A DNA stretch of 64,000 nucleotides, from the NCBI RefSeq assembly GCF_025024155.1, contig NW_026251775.1, positions 62,001-126,000 of the forward strand, given 5' to 3'. Shown here piece after piece: positions 37,190-48,126 of the stretch (positions are counted from its first letter, which is position 1; every line of letters begins with the position of its first letter). The notes below the pieces were generated by a model, which worked only from the letters and a program-made list of their open reading frames with translations, did no database searches and was not told where the DNA came from. The DNA is from Gamsiella multidivaricata. Its lineage: Eukaryota > Mortierellomycota > Mortierellomycetes > Mortierellales > Mortierellaceae. Both the position numbers and the translations under genes were made by a program.

Positions 37190-37700
37190 CGTGTACGATC
37201 CATTTGGTGGATTCTTTTTAACGAGAACCCCCGAAGACATAGAATTTATTAACTGTGGTCTTATTGTGGACATCTTATTTTTATTATTAACAAGGGTTCT
37301 CAACGATTTTTTGTTGTGGACAATGGCCAACGTGGATCGCCATTCGACCTTGTCATACTGCTTGATATACATGTTCTTCTTCGTCTGATTCTGCGCCAAC
37401 CACTGCTGATGAGTTCTGGTCACCGACTGCGACTTCAATAAGTCTCTCAAGCCATTTTCCAGCAGCTGCCTCTGGAATAAGACGTGACATCTGAGATCGC
37501 TGTGCTGGATGCCGTCCAGATCCCATATCGTCGCCTGGTGGGCTTGGGCGTTCTTAGCCGTCTCATCCGCTGCCTTATTCCTTTTGTTTTCCTGTTCACA
37601 CATCCTACGCCCGTCGGTGGGATATAGGTCCAGTCTCCACCCCTTCATGTACGACAAAGTGGGCAACATTCCATGTGCCTTTTTGATCCGGTGCGCCCTC
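37190..37700 (-). pseudogene. Chimeric LINE fragment, modules out of order
   Basis: One open frame fuses pieces of at least two copies. It opens with the zinc-finger approach (LPTLSYMKGWRLDLYPTD), then jumps at about 37585 to the end of an RNase H domain (KAADETAKNAQ) and the linker after it (LDGIQHSDLRCHVLF), which in the intact copy lie before the zinc finger. Near 37270-37310 it is interrupted by another tail insertion (gagaacccttgttaataat on the minus strand), flanked by ttgtggaca direct repeats. Confidence 0.6.
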
Positions 37701-37802
37701 TTGCTTGCGTCCGGTGTGTCTGCTCCAAAGTACGATCCGTCAGAAAAAAAATGGTATTCCGTCCTTGCAACCTACGTCGCGCTTCCCTTGCGGACCACGC
37801 GT

Positions 37803-40262
37803 CTCGTGTTTTTATTTTTTTTTATTTTTTTTATTAACATAAATCCTCATGAGCACAAGACGCATGGTCCGCAAAGGCCTTGAAGCCATAGATGCCTTCC
37901 ATGCAGGGCAGAGCCGCGTCCCCTGCCAACTATGTTGGCTTGAGACGTCAGATTCATAACCCATGTCGCATAGCCAGTCTAACCTAACTCCTGCGTGACC
38001 TGTTGCGCGATACACGTCTCCTAGTCCAGATCCAATGTTAATAAAGTTGTTTTTAAACCGAATAACCCCTCCATTATGTCCAACTTTCCTCACCCCAAAC
38101 AATGCTGGAGCACCCTGTAATCCGTGGTCCGTCTACCTTCCTGGATCTCCGCTACAATTAACCGTCTCCCTTTCAAATCAGAGAAATCACCAACACTACG
38201 TTGGTGTCTCCGATCACCGTTGCGTCCTCCGGCGCGTTTGCTCATGAAGGTGATTCCAACTGACTTTTCCCAGGCGACAATGTCCTCGCATCGTTTGTTC
38301 CATATCTTGGTCCTGCCAAACTCTTCGATCCTGCTTACGAACTTTGTCACCATGATCGTCGCAATCCACTTGGTGGTGGTAAATAGCTGCTTCCAGGTCT
38401 CAATGAGTCTCATTGGCACCAAACCTCGGTATAACTTCTTGACCCCCAATCCGCCTCACTCTCCGGCTCCTCTCCTTCCGCAACCCGATATGTCCCTCGT
38501 CTTTCCGCCGTCCCCTGAATCCACTGCATTGACTCCCAGATAGCCTTCGTTCCTGTTGCCGAGAAGTTGGGACAAGTCGCAGTGAAGGGCTTGTCCTTCC
38601 GTTCGGCCTCCTCTCTCTCCTGTTCCCATTTTCGCACTGCCTGTCTCCATGCACGATATCCATTCGACTCCACCTCCTCCACCGCATCCCTCCACTCTTG
38701 TCGCTGGTCGCACAAGATAGCCGAACAACGCCAAAGATGATCGTTCGTCTCTGCTTCCTTTTCACACCTACGACATATGTCCGTTTGGTAGGTATCTGGA
38801 TGTCGTTTCTTCATCGCCTGCAATGTCGGCAAATCTCCATGCAACTTCTTGATCCTGTGCGAACGTAAACGACAGTCTTCCAGGCTGGTGTATAAGCGCT
38901 TTGGCGGGTTGTTATCGTGTAAGATCCGCAGCGTGGGCGCCCATGCTACCGACCGCCAATCCTTGATGTAAGTCCTCGTTCGATGCTGCAATGTCCACTG
39001 ATAATGGTGCCGTACCGCGGACTGCAGCTTCAGTATCCTTCTCAAGTCCAGGTCTGCACTGTGTGTTGCAAACTGTGCGTGGCATTTCAAATCATGGTGC
39101 TGCGTTGCGTCTAGCCTCCATATTCCTGTATCGATCCCATGTGCTGCCTTGGCAACAGTGTCTGCAGCCTCGTTGCCACGGTGTCCAGCATGTCCTCGTA
39201 TCCAATGCACAGATATACCTTGTCCTTGTTGCAAGAAGGCATAATACACCATCGCCCACCACTGTGCATCTGCAGATCTCAAACGCTGCCTTGCTGTTGC
39301 TGAATCCCGCTGCTGCACCAACTCCTTGAAATTGTTGACAACTATGAGATTGTCGATGTAGATGTGGACGTTCTCTTCCCTTGGGCTGATAAGAATTGTT
39401 GCAAAGAGCCCACACATCTCTGCAATTGTTGACGACGCGTATCCACCGACCCGGCCACTGAACGCCGTTGTGTAGGGACCACCATCCACAGAAACGACAA
39501 CTCCGAATGCTGCACTGACCCGCTCTGTGCCGTTGTGAATCACTGACCCATCCGAGCAGAAGTGAAGCCTTCGATGTGTTTGCAAACGTCTCCTAGCTGT
39601 CCGAATTTGCTGGATTGTTGGTACCTGGAGCGCCAATCCCAGTAAATCTCGCTCAATTTCATCTGATACTGCCGGCAATGGTTGGCGAACAGGTGTCGTC
39701 ATATTGTCCACCGTCTTGTGTGCATCCTCGCGCAAGTGGTCTATACACGCCTCTGCATCCACATTCATATATCTACGATATGAATTGCGTCGTCTTCGTC
39801 GAGCCCGTCTCTCGATGTCCCGCAGGCGTCGTTGCTCCTCCTGCTGTCGCTTCTCCTGCTGCCGCTCCTCTCCCAGTTGCCGCTGTCGGTCACGCTCTTG
39901 CTGTTCTGCCCGCCGCCGCTCCTCCTCCAACTGTCGCTGTTGTTCTCGTGTTTGCTGTTCTGCCTGCTGCATTTGTTGCCGAAGGTGCCTCTGTACTACT
40001 TTCAGTTGTGCCCGCTTCTGTTTAATCCATTGTTGATCGAGTCTGTGCTCTTCTCTGTCGAAAGCACGGTCCAAGTCGTCTTGATTACGCAGTCGATTGC
40101 CTGTCATGTTTACCATAACACGTCGAATGTATTCCTGCTTCCTTACGCTACGCTGGCTGAGCGTCTCTTGGACTCGCGGTGTGAAGAGCGCAGTATCCCC
40201 TACAGGTAGAGGTGATACCGCCCTGTCTAAATTGTCAAATGGCGCTGGATGCACAGCAGCGG
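37803..40262 (-). mobile_element. LINE-type retroelement copy, 3' portion
   Basis: Minus-strand retroelement. Its A-rich 3' tail is the T-rich run at 37803-37840, preceded in element sense by the 3' end shared with the tails at 32812, 32943 and 41204. The body holds the RNase H ORF described separately. Reverse transcriptase and endonuclease are not present in the window for this copy. The right boundary near 40262 abuts another LINE fragment (gatagcgttcgttcctgtt, homologous to 38541-38560), so the copy lies inside older element debris. Confidence 0.7.
38090..40254 (-). CDS. LINE ORF: coiled coil, RNase HI, zinc finger (frameshifted)
   Basis: An open frame of 614 codons (40254-38410); the first ATG lies 47 codons in. 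Order: a Gln/Arg/Glu-rich coiled coil (about 75-160), an RNase HI domain with its catalytic residues visible (SDGS, AEMCGLF, YIDN, and GHAGHRGNEAAD with His and Asp), a linker, and a C-terminal CRRC...HLWRC zinc motif as in LINE ORF2 ends. It stops at 38410, but homology to the second copy continues one frame over (38449-38090, KKLYRGLVPMRL). One extra G in the G5 run near 38445 would join them. The coiled coil sits where a LINE would have reverse transcriptase, so this could be a non-autonomous element or a rearranged copy. Confidence 0.7.
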
Positions 40263-40291
40263 GCTACCCAGATAGCGTTCGTTCCTGTTCC

Positions 40292-40307
40292 ATGCGTCTG
40301 GGTCGAG

Positions 40308-40340
<33 letters not shown>

Positions 40341-41573
40341 TAACGAGAACCCTCATAGACATGGGACTTATTAACTATGGTCTGAAGGAGTCCTACAGGT
40401 GGGACAGAAAATAAGCAGCGTACTGCCCGCCCCGACTAGCGCCACGACGGATCCTTGGTTTCATAATCTACAACCGCATGAGTGGCGTGCCAAAGGCTCC
40501 TGCTCCCTACGTGGCCTGTTGTGCGCGAAGGTCATCCTTTAGCCACGGTCCTCTGACATTTTATAGAAGCGGCATCCTCCCAGCCACTCCATCACGTCCA
40601 AACGCTGTTGTCCAAAATAATACCACAGCACCCTCTCATCCGCGGTGTCGTTGATTTCTTTCCCATCGGGTGCTTGTCGTTGCCTCAGGGTAGATCCCAT
40701 AAAATCATTGCTGCTACGTCTGTGCTCTCCAACACAGTTGCATCCCCGGGCGCGTTTGCTCACAGCAGTGATCCCATGTTCACGTTCCCAGTCGACGGTG
40801 ACTTTGCATCTTCTGTTCCAGATCTCAGTCCGCCCGATCTCCTCAATGGCCTTCATAAAGCGGTGTACCATGTACGTTGCAATTCGTTCCGTAGTGCTGA
40901 AAATGCGTTTCCATGTCTGTACCATGCACTTTGGAGTCAGTCCGTGGTACAGATCCTGCACGGCCCACTCAACTCCCTCGAAACCTTCTTCTGCCTCTGT
41001 TGCTGCCTCTGCCCTGCGTATCTCCCGCACCCCGCGGAACGTGACCTCGAGTGCTTCCCACATGACGTCTCTTCCGGCCTCCTTAAAAGTCGGTGGGGTG
41101 CGTTGACTGACGTCCTGTTCCCATTTTTTCTTTGCACTCCTCCATGCTCTTGCTCCAACCGCATTCATCTTTCCTAACTCGTCAGACCACTGCTCTTGTT
41201 GTCCCATGCGTCGCGTGCTCATGGGGATTTATGTTAATAAAAAAAAAAAAACCACTGCTCTTGTTGTCTCGCCAGTGTCGCCGGGCAACGCCATAGATGA
41301 CGAGTGTCCTCTATTTCCTGCTCACACACTCTACACTCGTCGGTGGGATATAGGTCCGGTCTCCACCCCTTCATGTACGACAGAGTGGGCAACATTCCAT
41401 GCACCTTTTTGATCCGGTGCGCCCTCTTGCTGCAGTCCGCTTGGCTAGTGAAATATCCTTTCGGTGCGTTACCATCATGGATAATGTCGAGCGACGAGTG
41501 CCAATCCACCTCTTGCCAGTTCCTGATGTGGGCCTTTGTCCTGTTTTGCGAGAGATGCGTCTGGATCGAGCAC
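40292..41573 (-). mobile_element. 5'-truncated LINE copy with 18-bp target-site duplication
   Basis: Flanking direct repeats atgcgtctgg(g/a)tcgagca at 40292-40309 and 41556-41573 agree at 17 of 18 bases. Between them lies a minus-strand copy ending in a T29 run (40310-40338), its poly-A tail. Coding parts (41509-41268 and 41222-40539) encode the zinc motif (CRVCEQE, RHLWRC) and the C-terminal domain (MVQTWKRIF, WNRRCKVTVDW), homologous to the copy at 38.1-40.2 kb. Truncation begins just after the RNase H domain. The copy was later split by a 48-bp insertion. A separate A23 run on the plus strand (41595-41617) just outside marks yet another insertion. Confidence 0.85.
41187..41267 (+). mobile_element. 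48-bp retro-insertion with perfect 17-bp duplication
   Basis: accactgctcttgttgt occurs at 41187-41203 and 41251-41267. Between lies only the last 35 bases of the second LINE tail family plus a short poly-A, in plus orientation (opposite to the host copy). Removing the insert and one repeat rejoins the host ORF. A clear target-primed insertion, extremely 5'-truncated. Confidence 0.92.
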
Positions 41574-41834
41574 GGGGCCAGAGCAGCTCCAGTTTAAAAA
41601 AAAAAAAAAAAAAAAAATACAACTCACTTCGCGCTTCCCGAATCTGTTCCGCTGATCTCTCTGGCACCCTTACTACATCGCTTTCTATGCTCTAGACCTG
41701 TGGCGGCTATCCTAAGAGTGTCTCCGGGACCCCTGGGGCCCCAAAAAGGACTAAAAAAGGTTACTTTTACATGGTGCCATTAAATTAATTTGATAATAGA
41801 TAACTATTTGGAAGTCACCTGACATGTCGACATG

Positions 41835-41906
41835 GCTAACATAGTATAATGGTTAGTATATCTCGTTGTGGCCGAGACGATCCTGGTTCGATTCCAGGTG
41901 TTAGCA
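41835..41906 (+). tRNA. tRNA-His (GUG)
   Basis: 72 nt cloverleaf: acceptor GCTAACA/TGTTAGC, anticodon stem TCTCG/CGAGA with loop TTGTGGC (anticodon GTG), T arm CCTGG/CCAGG with loop TTCGATT, discriminator A. The genome base before it is G, the base added post-transcriptionally in tRNA-His. A T4 terminator follows at 41908-41911. Confidence 0.93.
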
Positions 41907-42009
41907 CTTTTGCAACTTTGCTTTTATTCCTTCATTGTTTTATCACCGAGTCGGAATGACACTTGCATGGCTTTGCCGTTGGAGTAAGCGTTACAAGGGC
42001 TTTAAAGTT

Positions 42010-44079
42010 TTATTTATCAGAGGACAACAGACCTGGTCGCCGATCTTCCATCCAATCCATCAGTGCACGGTTTCCAAATACGGGTATTGCTAGTCTCTTT
42101 AGATTCGGCGCTGCCTGCTCCACCAACCACTGAGCATCATCACACGTCATTGTCCGCTTCAGCTTCGTGATCCTAAGGGCTTCCAGATCTCGCGGACTCT
42201 TCAATCCGTCTAAAGCGACGCGCAGATCCAGTCCCTGTCCACCAATCGTAAGATGTCTGAGCTTCCGAAGCTCCCGGAGACGCGACTGGATCAGCTGGTC
42301 GTCCTTAAGCATCACTCTGTCGTTATTGGTAGGGATCTCCCTTTGTCGACGCCATATATCGACGAGGTTATTATTGAACAAGGTAAGATCCGGCAGATAG
42401 AGTGATTCCAGTGTCTCTTGACAGGCCCAACGACGGTAGGGACCAGGCTCGGACATGAGCCGCGCAACAAAAGAGGGTGACGAAGAGAGACTCGACGATG
42501 ATGGCGATGGTGGCGATGATTTTGATGACGGTAAGAGCGGCATTCCTGTGGTGTCATCAAAGAGCGCACTGGACAGTCCGGAGATGAATCGCAGACTGAA
42601 TGAGGACAGATAGGCGCAGTTCAAGAGAATGGCCTGAATGCCCAGATCCGTTACGTTCTGGCATGAGTTGATGCTCAAATGCCGAAGGAATCGACACGAC
42701 CTCGACAATTCTTCTAGGACACTGTCCGAAAGCACGTTGCCGTCCAGATCGATGGAGGACAGGTTGGGATAGTTTCGAAATAGGGCCTTGTATCCGTCTG
42801 AGGACAGCTCATCACATCGGTAGAGTGAGATCTCTGTCAAGTTGGGGCAAAATCGGTGGAGCAAAAGGAGGGTGGCATCCGATAGATTGCGACTCCAGCC
42901 CAAGGAGAGACTTTCCAGTAGTGGGCAGCGTGACAAAAGGGCGTTGATGACGGAATCCGGAATGTCACCGCAATCGAGCGTAAGCGATTTTAGTGAGGAT
43001 GTCGGGGTAGAATAAATCCGAGGATTGTTGCGCATAGGCTGGCCGATCGGGGATGATCTCAATTGCGCAGAGAGCATCGAAGTTTGCGCTAGAGATAAGG
43101 CCAAAGACGACGAAGATTGCGCTGTCGCTGCGGTCATCATTATCATATCACTAGCCTGGTTTTGGTGTGGAATTTCATTGCTGCCACCGCCACCATCCCA
43201 TCCGCTACCGCCTTGATCAACATTCTGATCCACAATGTAGACCTGCTCGATCAGAATCGAGCGCAGCTGGGGACAGGCCTGCAGCATCGGAAAAAGATCG
43301 CGGTCAAAGAAATAAGGCGATGTGATCGTATTGCCAACAAACGAACCATACAGCTCAAATTCCCTCAGGTTCGAGAGCTGCCGCATGGGTTGAAAGATAT
43401 CCCTGAGTTGGACACACGATCGGAAGCGGACGACTTGGATCGTGTCTCGTCGCAGCTTGAAAAGGCTCGTGAGATCTTCGGCGGTGTAACGACCTCCAAT
43501 CATTTCCAGGACGCGAAGATGGGTGCACAAGATGCCGATCACAGCCATCTCCTGATCTGTGATACCAGTGGCCTTGAGCTCGTGGACCAGATGTCCGTGT
43601 CGGAGAAGGCCCTTCAGGACCTTATTGCGGCTCGAATGTATAAACGCCTGCTGGAGCAGCGAAAGCCTTGGGAAAGAGGCCGAGACGGGACTTGTGGGCG
43701 AAGCAGGTGAGCCCATGGACATGGCCGACCAGGTGGAGGAGCAGGACGAGGGCGGAGAGAGTAAAGGCGATTGAGGTGTTACACGCGAAACGAAATTAAA
43801 GTCCTCATCGTAGTCGTCGTCGTCGACAATGTGCTTTAGCGAGAGCTGCTTCCAGAGGATGGGGTTGAAGATGGAGTGCCAGAGCCTGCAGACGCGCGAG
43901 GCATTGGCCAGTGCGTCCTGGTCGAGGTGACTGGCTATGAGGCGATCAAGCTCTGGGAGCATGAAAGGTGACCTTGGCATAGTGCTCGAGGCCACGGAGG
44001 TCTCGAGAGAGAGTGGCATTTTGGTTGACATGAGAGGAGTGGAGGTGAATGAGGATTGCATCTCCATGGAGTGTTGCAA
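42010..44079 (-). CDS. F-box and leucine-rich repeat protein
   Basis: Intronless, 689 residues. Probable substrate receptor of an SCF ubiquitin ligase. An F-box near residues 37-82 (FMLPELDRLIASHLD, CRLWHSIFNPILWKQL) is followed by irregular LRRs, clearest at about 370-520: LKSLTLDCGDI, LESLSLGWSRNLSD, LTEISLYRCDELSS, LSSIDLDGNVLSD and LRHLSINSCQNVTD. A Ser-rich low-complexity insert lies near 100-150 and another near 530-560. I take the first ATG; several further Met codons lie within 35 residues. Partner and target cannot be told from sequence. Confidence 0.85.
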   Translation of the reverse strand: MQHSMEMQSSFTSTPLMSTKMPLSLETSVASSTMPRSPFMLPELDRLIASHLDQDALANASRVCRLWHSIFNPILWKQLSLKHIVDDDDYDEDFNFVSRVTPQSPLLSPPSSCSSTWSAMSMGSPASPTSPVSASFPRLSLLQQAFIHSSRNKVLKGLLRHGHLVHELKATGITDQEMAVIGILCTHLRVLEMIGGRYTAEDLTSLFKLRRDTIQVVRFRSCVQLRDIFQPMRQLSNLREFELYGSFVGNTITSPYFFDRDLFPMLQACPQLRSILIEQVYIVDQNVDQGGSGWDGGGGSNEIPHQNQASDMIMMTAATAQSSSSLALSLAQTSMLSAQLRSSPIGQPMRNNPRIYSTPTSSLKSLTLDCGDIPDSVINALLSRCPLLESLSLGWSRNLSDATLLLLHRFCPNLTEISLYRCDELSSDGYKALFRNYPNLSSIDLDGNVLSDSVLEELSRSCRFLRHLSINSCQNVTDLGIQAILLNCAYLSSFSLRFISGLSSALFDDTTGMPLLPSSKSSPPSPSSSSLSSSPSFVARLMSEPGPYRRWACQETLESLYLPDLTLFNNNLVDIWRRQREIPTNNDRVMLKDDQLIQSRLRELRKLRHLTIGGQGLDLRVALDGLKSPRDLEALRITKLKRTMTCDDAQWLVEQAAPNLKRLAIPVFGNRALMDWMEDRRPGLLSSDK

Positions 44080-45389
44080 TGAGAATGAGTGAAAGTCGAA
44101 GCAGAAAAAAAAAAAACCTGAGGGAGGGAAATTGAAGCGCGATGTGATGTTGGTGAGAGAGAGTGAGAGCGAGATAAAAAGAGAAGAGACAAGAAAGAGG
44201 GTTGCGCGAGATATAAAGAGGGATGAGAGGAGTGAGAGGGATCACTTATCAGCATCAGGACGTTCACGATGAGCCATGGGGGACCATTTCTGGGGGTCAA
44301 GCAAGCGACCGATCGACTGATGCCTCTTGCTTACTGCCAGCAAGACCATGCCTGCTGTTTTTTTCTTCTCGTGCGATAAGGAATGGGGAGTAAGGAGCAA
44401 TGCAGGCAATCTTTTTTTCGCATGGTTGCACGAGAAAGCACGAGAGATAAGAGGGAAGGAGAGCATCCTTAGCAAACTAAGCAGCAGAAGCGAGCCAGCC
44501 AATCGCGAATAACCACCGAGGAATCGCGCTCCTGCTGAGCTGGGTCAGTCGACGGACTGAAGCAAACCATCGCAGCGTTGTGCTACCACGCGGGATGCAC
44601 GCATGAGGCCAAGTCTTCTAAGAGCAGCCGCCCCCACGAAACTGTACTGCAATCAATCCAACCTTATCTCTCTCGCTTACACAGGCGGGTAAATATTTTT
44701 GGCCAATGTCCACCTGCAAATGTGCAACCGAACAAACATGTATCCACGGACGTGCTAACCGGAAGCAGGCACGTCTGTATGTTGCGTGTTCTTCCGTCTG
44801 AGCCATCTACTACGACTCGAGAGCGAATCCTGCTGCTGCTCCAGTAGATGCAGTGACATATGTGATGGTCGCACCAAAAACATCCACGTTGCGGCAGATG
44901 AAGATCTGTAGATTGCCCTCTTTGCTTCGACGTACCCCTGATGATCATGCATTGAGCATCATGGATTGCACAGATTTACTTGTCTTCTTTCCCCCCGTAT
45001 CAACGTTGAAGCGTCCGAATATGAATAAGGCATACCATCTTCAATTTTTTTTCTCTCTCGCCTACATCAGGATATTGGACGCGTTGTTTTCGTTGGCATC
45101 GCACCTGCAAGCAAGAACATAGTTCGCCATGCAACTGTACGACATGACAGGGAGCAATAGGGTTCAACGGCTTCAACCTTCTGCAGAAACAAGAATTCGG
45201 TATGTAATCATCCCTGTGAACAGCATACAATCGTGCAGTTCCTTCAGCGAGCTAACATCACATTGTAGACCAAACACAGCAGTATGGGGAGATATATATA
45301 CTGACGAGACCGATGTCAACACAATCGCCATGCTAAACACAGAAGCAGCGTTTATTTTATTTTTATTTTTCGCTTTTGCTATTAGTCTC
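44080..45389. other. Intergenic
   Basis: Upstream of the F-box gene. A12 run near 44105-44116. Open frames on both strands overlap and show no domain or codon preference. The right end is the 3' region of the glutathione S-transferase. Confidence 0.45.
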
Positions 45390-46220
45390 TCATGTAAAGA
45401 TATGCGCCTTAGAGAGATCAAACAACTTGATATTCGGCACCACCCTCTTCTTCGTCTCCTCATCCTGCACCCTAAACGCCTCTGACTTTCGATACTCTGC
45501 ATACCTTACATTCATATCCACCAGTTCCTTCAACTTCCACAGCCCAGGTGCCTGCTTTGCACTCAGCACCTCACCCATGACATCGACCGCCAAAAACATA
45601 TCCATCAACACTGCAGTCTTTATATCCGCCAAAGAGGTCTTGTTTCCCACAAAAAGACCATTGCCGCCATTGGCAGCCAGGTGCTTCTCGCAGTTCTGGA
45701 CCCAGTTCTTGAGCGAACCCTCTAGAAACGTCTTAAGAACCTGCTCACGAACAGGTTCGAGCGCGGGCACGACACGGAAGACCCAGACGTTGTGGATGGT
45801 GATGGCCTGGGATAGGAAGATAGATATCTGAAGCTCTTCTTCTGGGGCGGACCCAAAGAAACCGAGTTCTTTGGCGAGGTAGCGCTCAATCACTTCTGCC
45901 TCGGGGATCTGCTGGATGGTCTCGCCCTGAGAGTCTCGGACGGTAAGGACAGGCAGGCATCCAAAGGGGGTCTTGGATTTGTCCTCGCTCCAGGTCTGAA
46001 AACATTGATGTAGGGGAAGGAGCTATGTGAGTATTGTTGTTTACAGAATAAAGGAGGGATCTCCTTCGGATTCAGGGCAGTATCTTTTGCGTACCTGAAA
46101 TGGCTGAACGCGGTCCTTCCAATCAGCACCTGCGAGCAAAAGGATAGCTCGTGAGGTTGCCCCGAGGGCATGTATTGGAAAGTAATGGAGTTCATACGAA
46201 CGTGCTTTCGCGTCGGCCAT
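45390..46220 (-). CDS. Glutathione S-transferase, sigma-like
   Basis: Cytosolic GST fold enzyme. Exons 46220-46095 and 45995-45390 join in phase to 243 residues. The N-terminal thioredoxin-like domain opens YELHYFPIHALGATSRAILLLAG, with the Tyr expected to activate glutathione in alpha/mu/pi/sigma classes, then the cis-Pro segment FGCLPVLTV and the Glu/Ala pair of IPEAEVIERYLA. The all-helical C-terminal domain includes LFVGNKTSLADIKTAVLMDM (the SxAD N-capping box). It could act in detoxification or isomerisation; substrate unknown. A (TG)n microsatellite lies directly upstream. Confidence 0.9.
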
Positions 46221-46230
46221 TGTTTTTATT

Positions 46231-46271
46231 GGTGTGTGTGTGTGTGTGTGTGCGTGTATGTGTGTGTGTGT
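46231..46271. repeat. (TG)n microsatellite
   Basis: Interrupted tg repeat 10 bases upstream of the GST start codon (minus orientation), so within its likely 5' leader or core promoter. The rest of 46272-46649 is intergenic with no gene seen. Confidence 0.9.
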
Positions 46272-46649
46272 AAATGTGTATGGAGAGGAGAAGAGTAGAG
46301 TCGATGGACAGGTCCCTTAATGCTTTTTTTATAACTCATTAGAAAGGCGTGGGAGTACTCAAAGGGGTACATCACTGCATGCTCCCGTAATCCCTAGGTA
46401 CGCAAGCCTTTGACTGACGGCGACAAATAAAACTCGCGGAGGTGCTTTCTAACCTTTTCTTTTCTTTTCTTGTTCTTCATTCACTCAAAGAGTACAGTGG
46501 CACTTTGTAGGGTTGGGATGATAGGGTGGTGGGACAGAATGGATAGATATACACGATTTTATACAATGAACTGAACGATCTTCAGAAAAAAAAAAAAGAC
46601 AGTATACGAAAGAAAACAATTCCTTGTATGTCTCCACTGGCCATGACGC

Positions 46650-48126
46650 TCAAGTCTTGCGGAAGAGGATGAAGATTAGGGAACATCCGAGCGCAACACT
46701 ACATTAAGAACAAAGGAAGAGATTAACAACCAGCGTTCTTTGCTACCTATCGACGAACGGTTTCTTAGCTCTGGCTGTCGGTTCGGCTTACCTCGCTCCA
46801 TGGATCCAAACGAGCGAAAAAGTCTCGCTAGCTGTCTTATCACGTAGGATTTGTCGTCTGAAAATGGCGAAGAGCAGCATCATCAGACCCATCATGGCCG
46901 AAAGACTTCCGCATAGAACTAGGATGGCTCGAATTCGCTTATATGTCGACTTTAGGGTATTCAGTTGACGCTCGCTATCATCCCGATCAGTATACTCAGA
47001 ATCCGCCCCCATACGCGAAGAGATCTGGCCGACATTATCATTGATGGAAGCCATATTCGAGGATATAATCGTAAGCAGTTGTCTAGAAAAGTTTCAGGAC
47101 GCGACATGGGAGAGAGAGAGGTCAGAAAAAGCGTAGAGTGTGTTTCAAATCCGTGGGACCATGGAGGGCGGATGCGCCACTTACTTTCCGAAAAAGATGT
47201 AGAGCGCTAAGATGATGGCCACCACAAACACCCAAACGGCATACATGGCCGATATCATATTGTTGTACATGTCCATATCTCCGCGATCAAACGCCGCTCC
47301 ACCAAACGATGCTAAAACCTGGTTTGCGACTAAAGGCAAGAAGATCAAGCCGAGTAACGTGAAATTCAGAACCATGGGCGAGGGCAAGTAAACATGTTTG
47401 GGTTCCATCATGGACGAGAAGCGGCCCGCACTGTGGATGTCGTCTGCATTTTCAAGATTGTCTCTTTGGCTGTTGCGACTCTCCTTACTTGAGAAGCCAT
47501 TGTGGGTCGAAAATGACACCGGTGTGGCGTAGATGATACCGACAAGATAGAAACCCATGGCCCCTGATACGAACACCCAAGGTATATCAGCCTGTCCAGC
47601 AAGGGAATGTAGGCAGGTGACATTGTTTAGTTGAAACAAGACAACAATTCGAGTAGCAAGCAGAATGCAGATATCAGAGAGGCTTACAAAGTTTTCCAGT
47701 AATGCCCGTTTACCCTCGTTCACGCCTACAAGAAGCAATACAGAAAGTACGCAGCGGACTTTGTTGAGAGCAGGGAGTGTAGATGGGCAAATGCAAAGTT
47801 AGCTCCGTGTAACTGTTGCAGTATCCAATCAACAACTATGCGAATTTCTGAGAAGCATCCTCACAGAAAAAATAGCCTGTACACCAGAACACGAAGGCTT
47901 CCGTTGGCCGTGGTCGAAATGCACGATCATTTCTGGAGAACTCCCAGATTTTTTGTCCCTTCCACCAAATATTATGGATGAGAATGCCCACAGATATGAA
48001 GAAAAACAGAAATGACGAGATGATATGGATCGTGTATAGGAATGAAATATAGGTCGAGCCGATGCAGTTGCCCTGACACTGTACTCGCCAATCACAATAT
48101 TCTGTGGAATTAACAACGGGCTCCAT
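46650..48126 (-). CDS. Seven-helix membrane protein, unrecognised
   Basis: Exons 48126-47865, 47725-47688, 47591-47185, 47082-46792 and 46698-46650 close in phase to 348 residues. Seven hydrophobic segments are visible: FLYTIHIISSFLFFFISVGI, FVFWCTGYFFC, WVFVSGAMGFYLVGIIYA, LNFTLLGLIFLPLVANQVL, MYAVWVFVVAIILALYIFFG, LVLCGSLSAMMGLMMLLFAI and VALGCSLIFILF. The N-terminus carries Cys and Asn-glycosylation-like sites, the third loop is hydrophilic. The topology is receptor-like, but I recognise no GPCR family motif. The 96-bp intron 47687-47592 is a multiple of three and free of stops, so it could be retained. Confidence 0.7.

Noticed and set aside
47592..47687. Reading the seven-helix protein without this intron
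   Set aside because: Both splice sites are good and the spliced form gives exactly seven helices, so I kept the intron as the main model.
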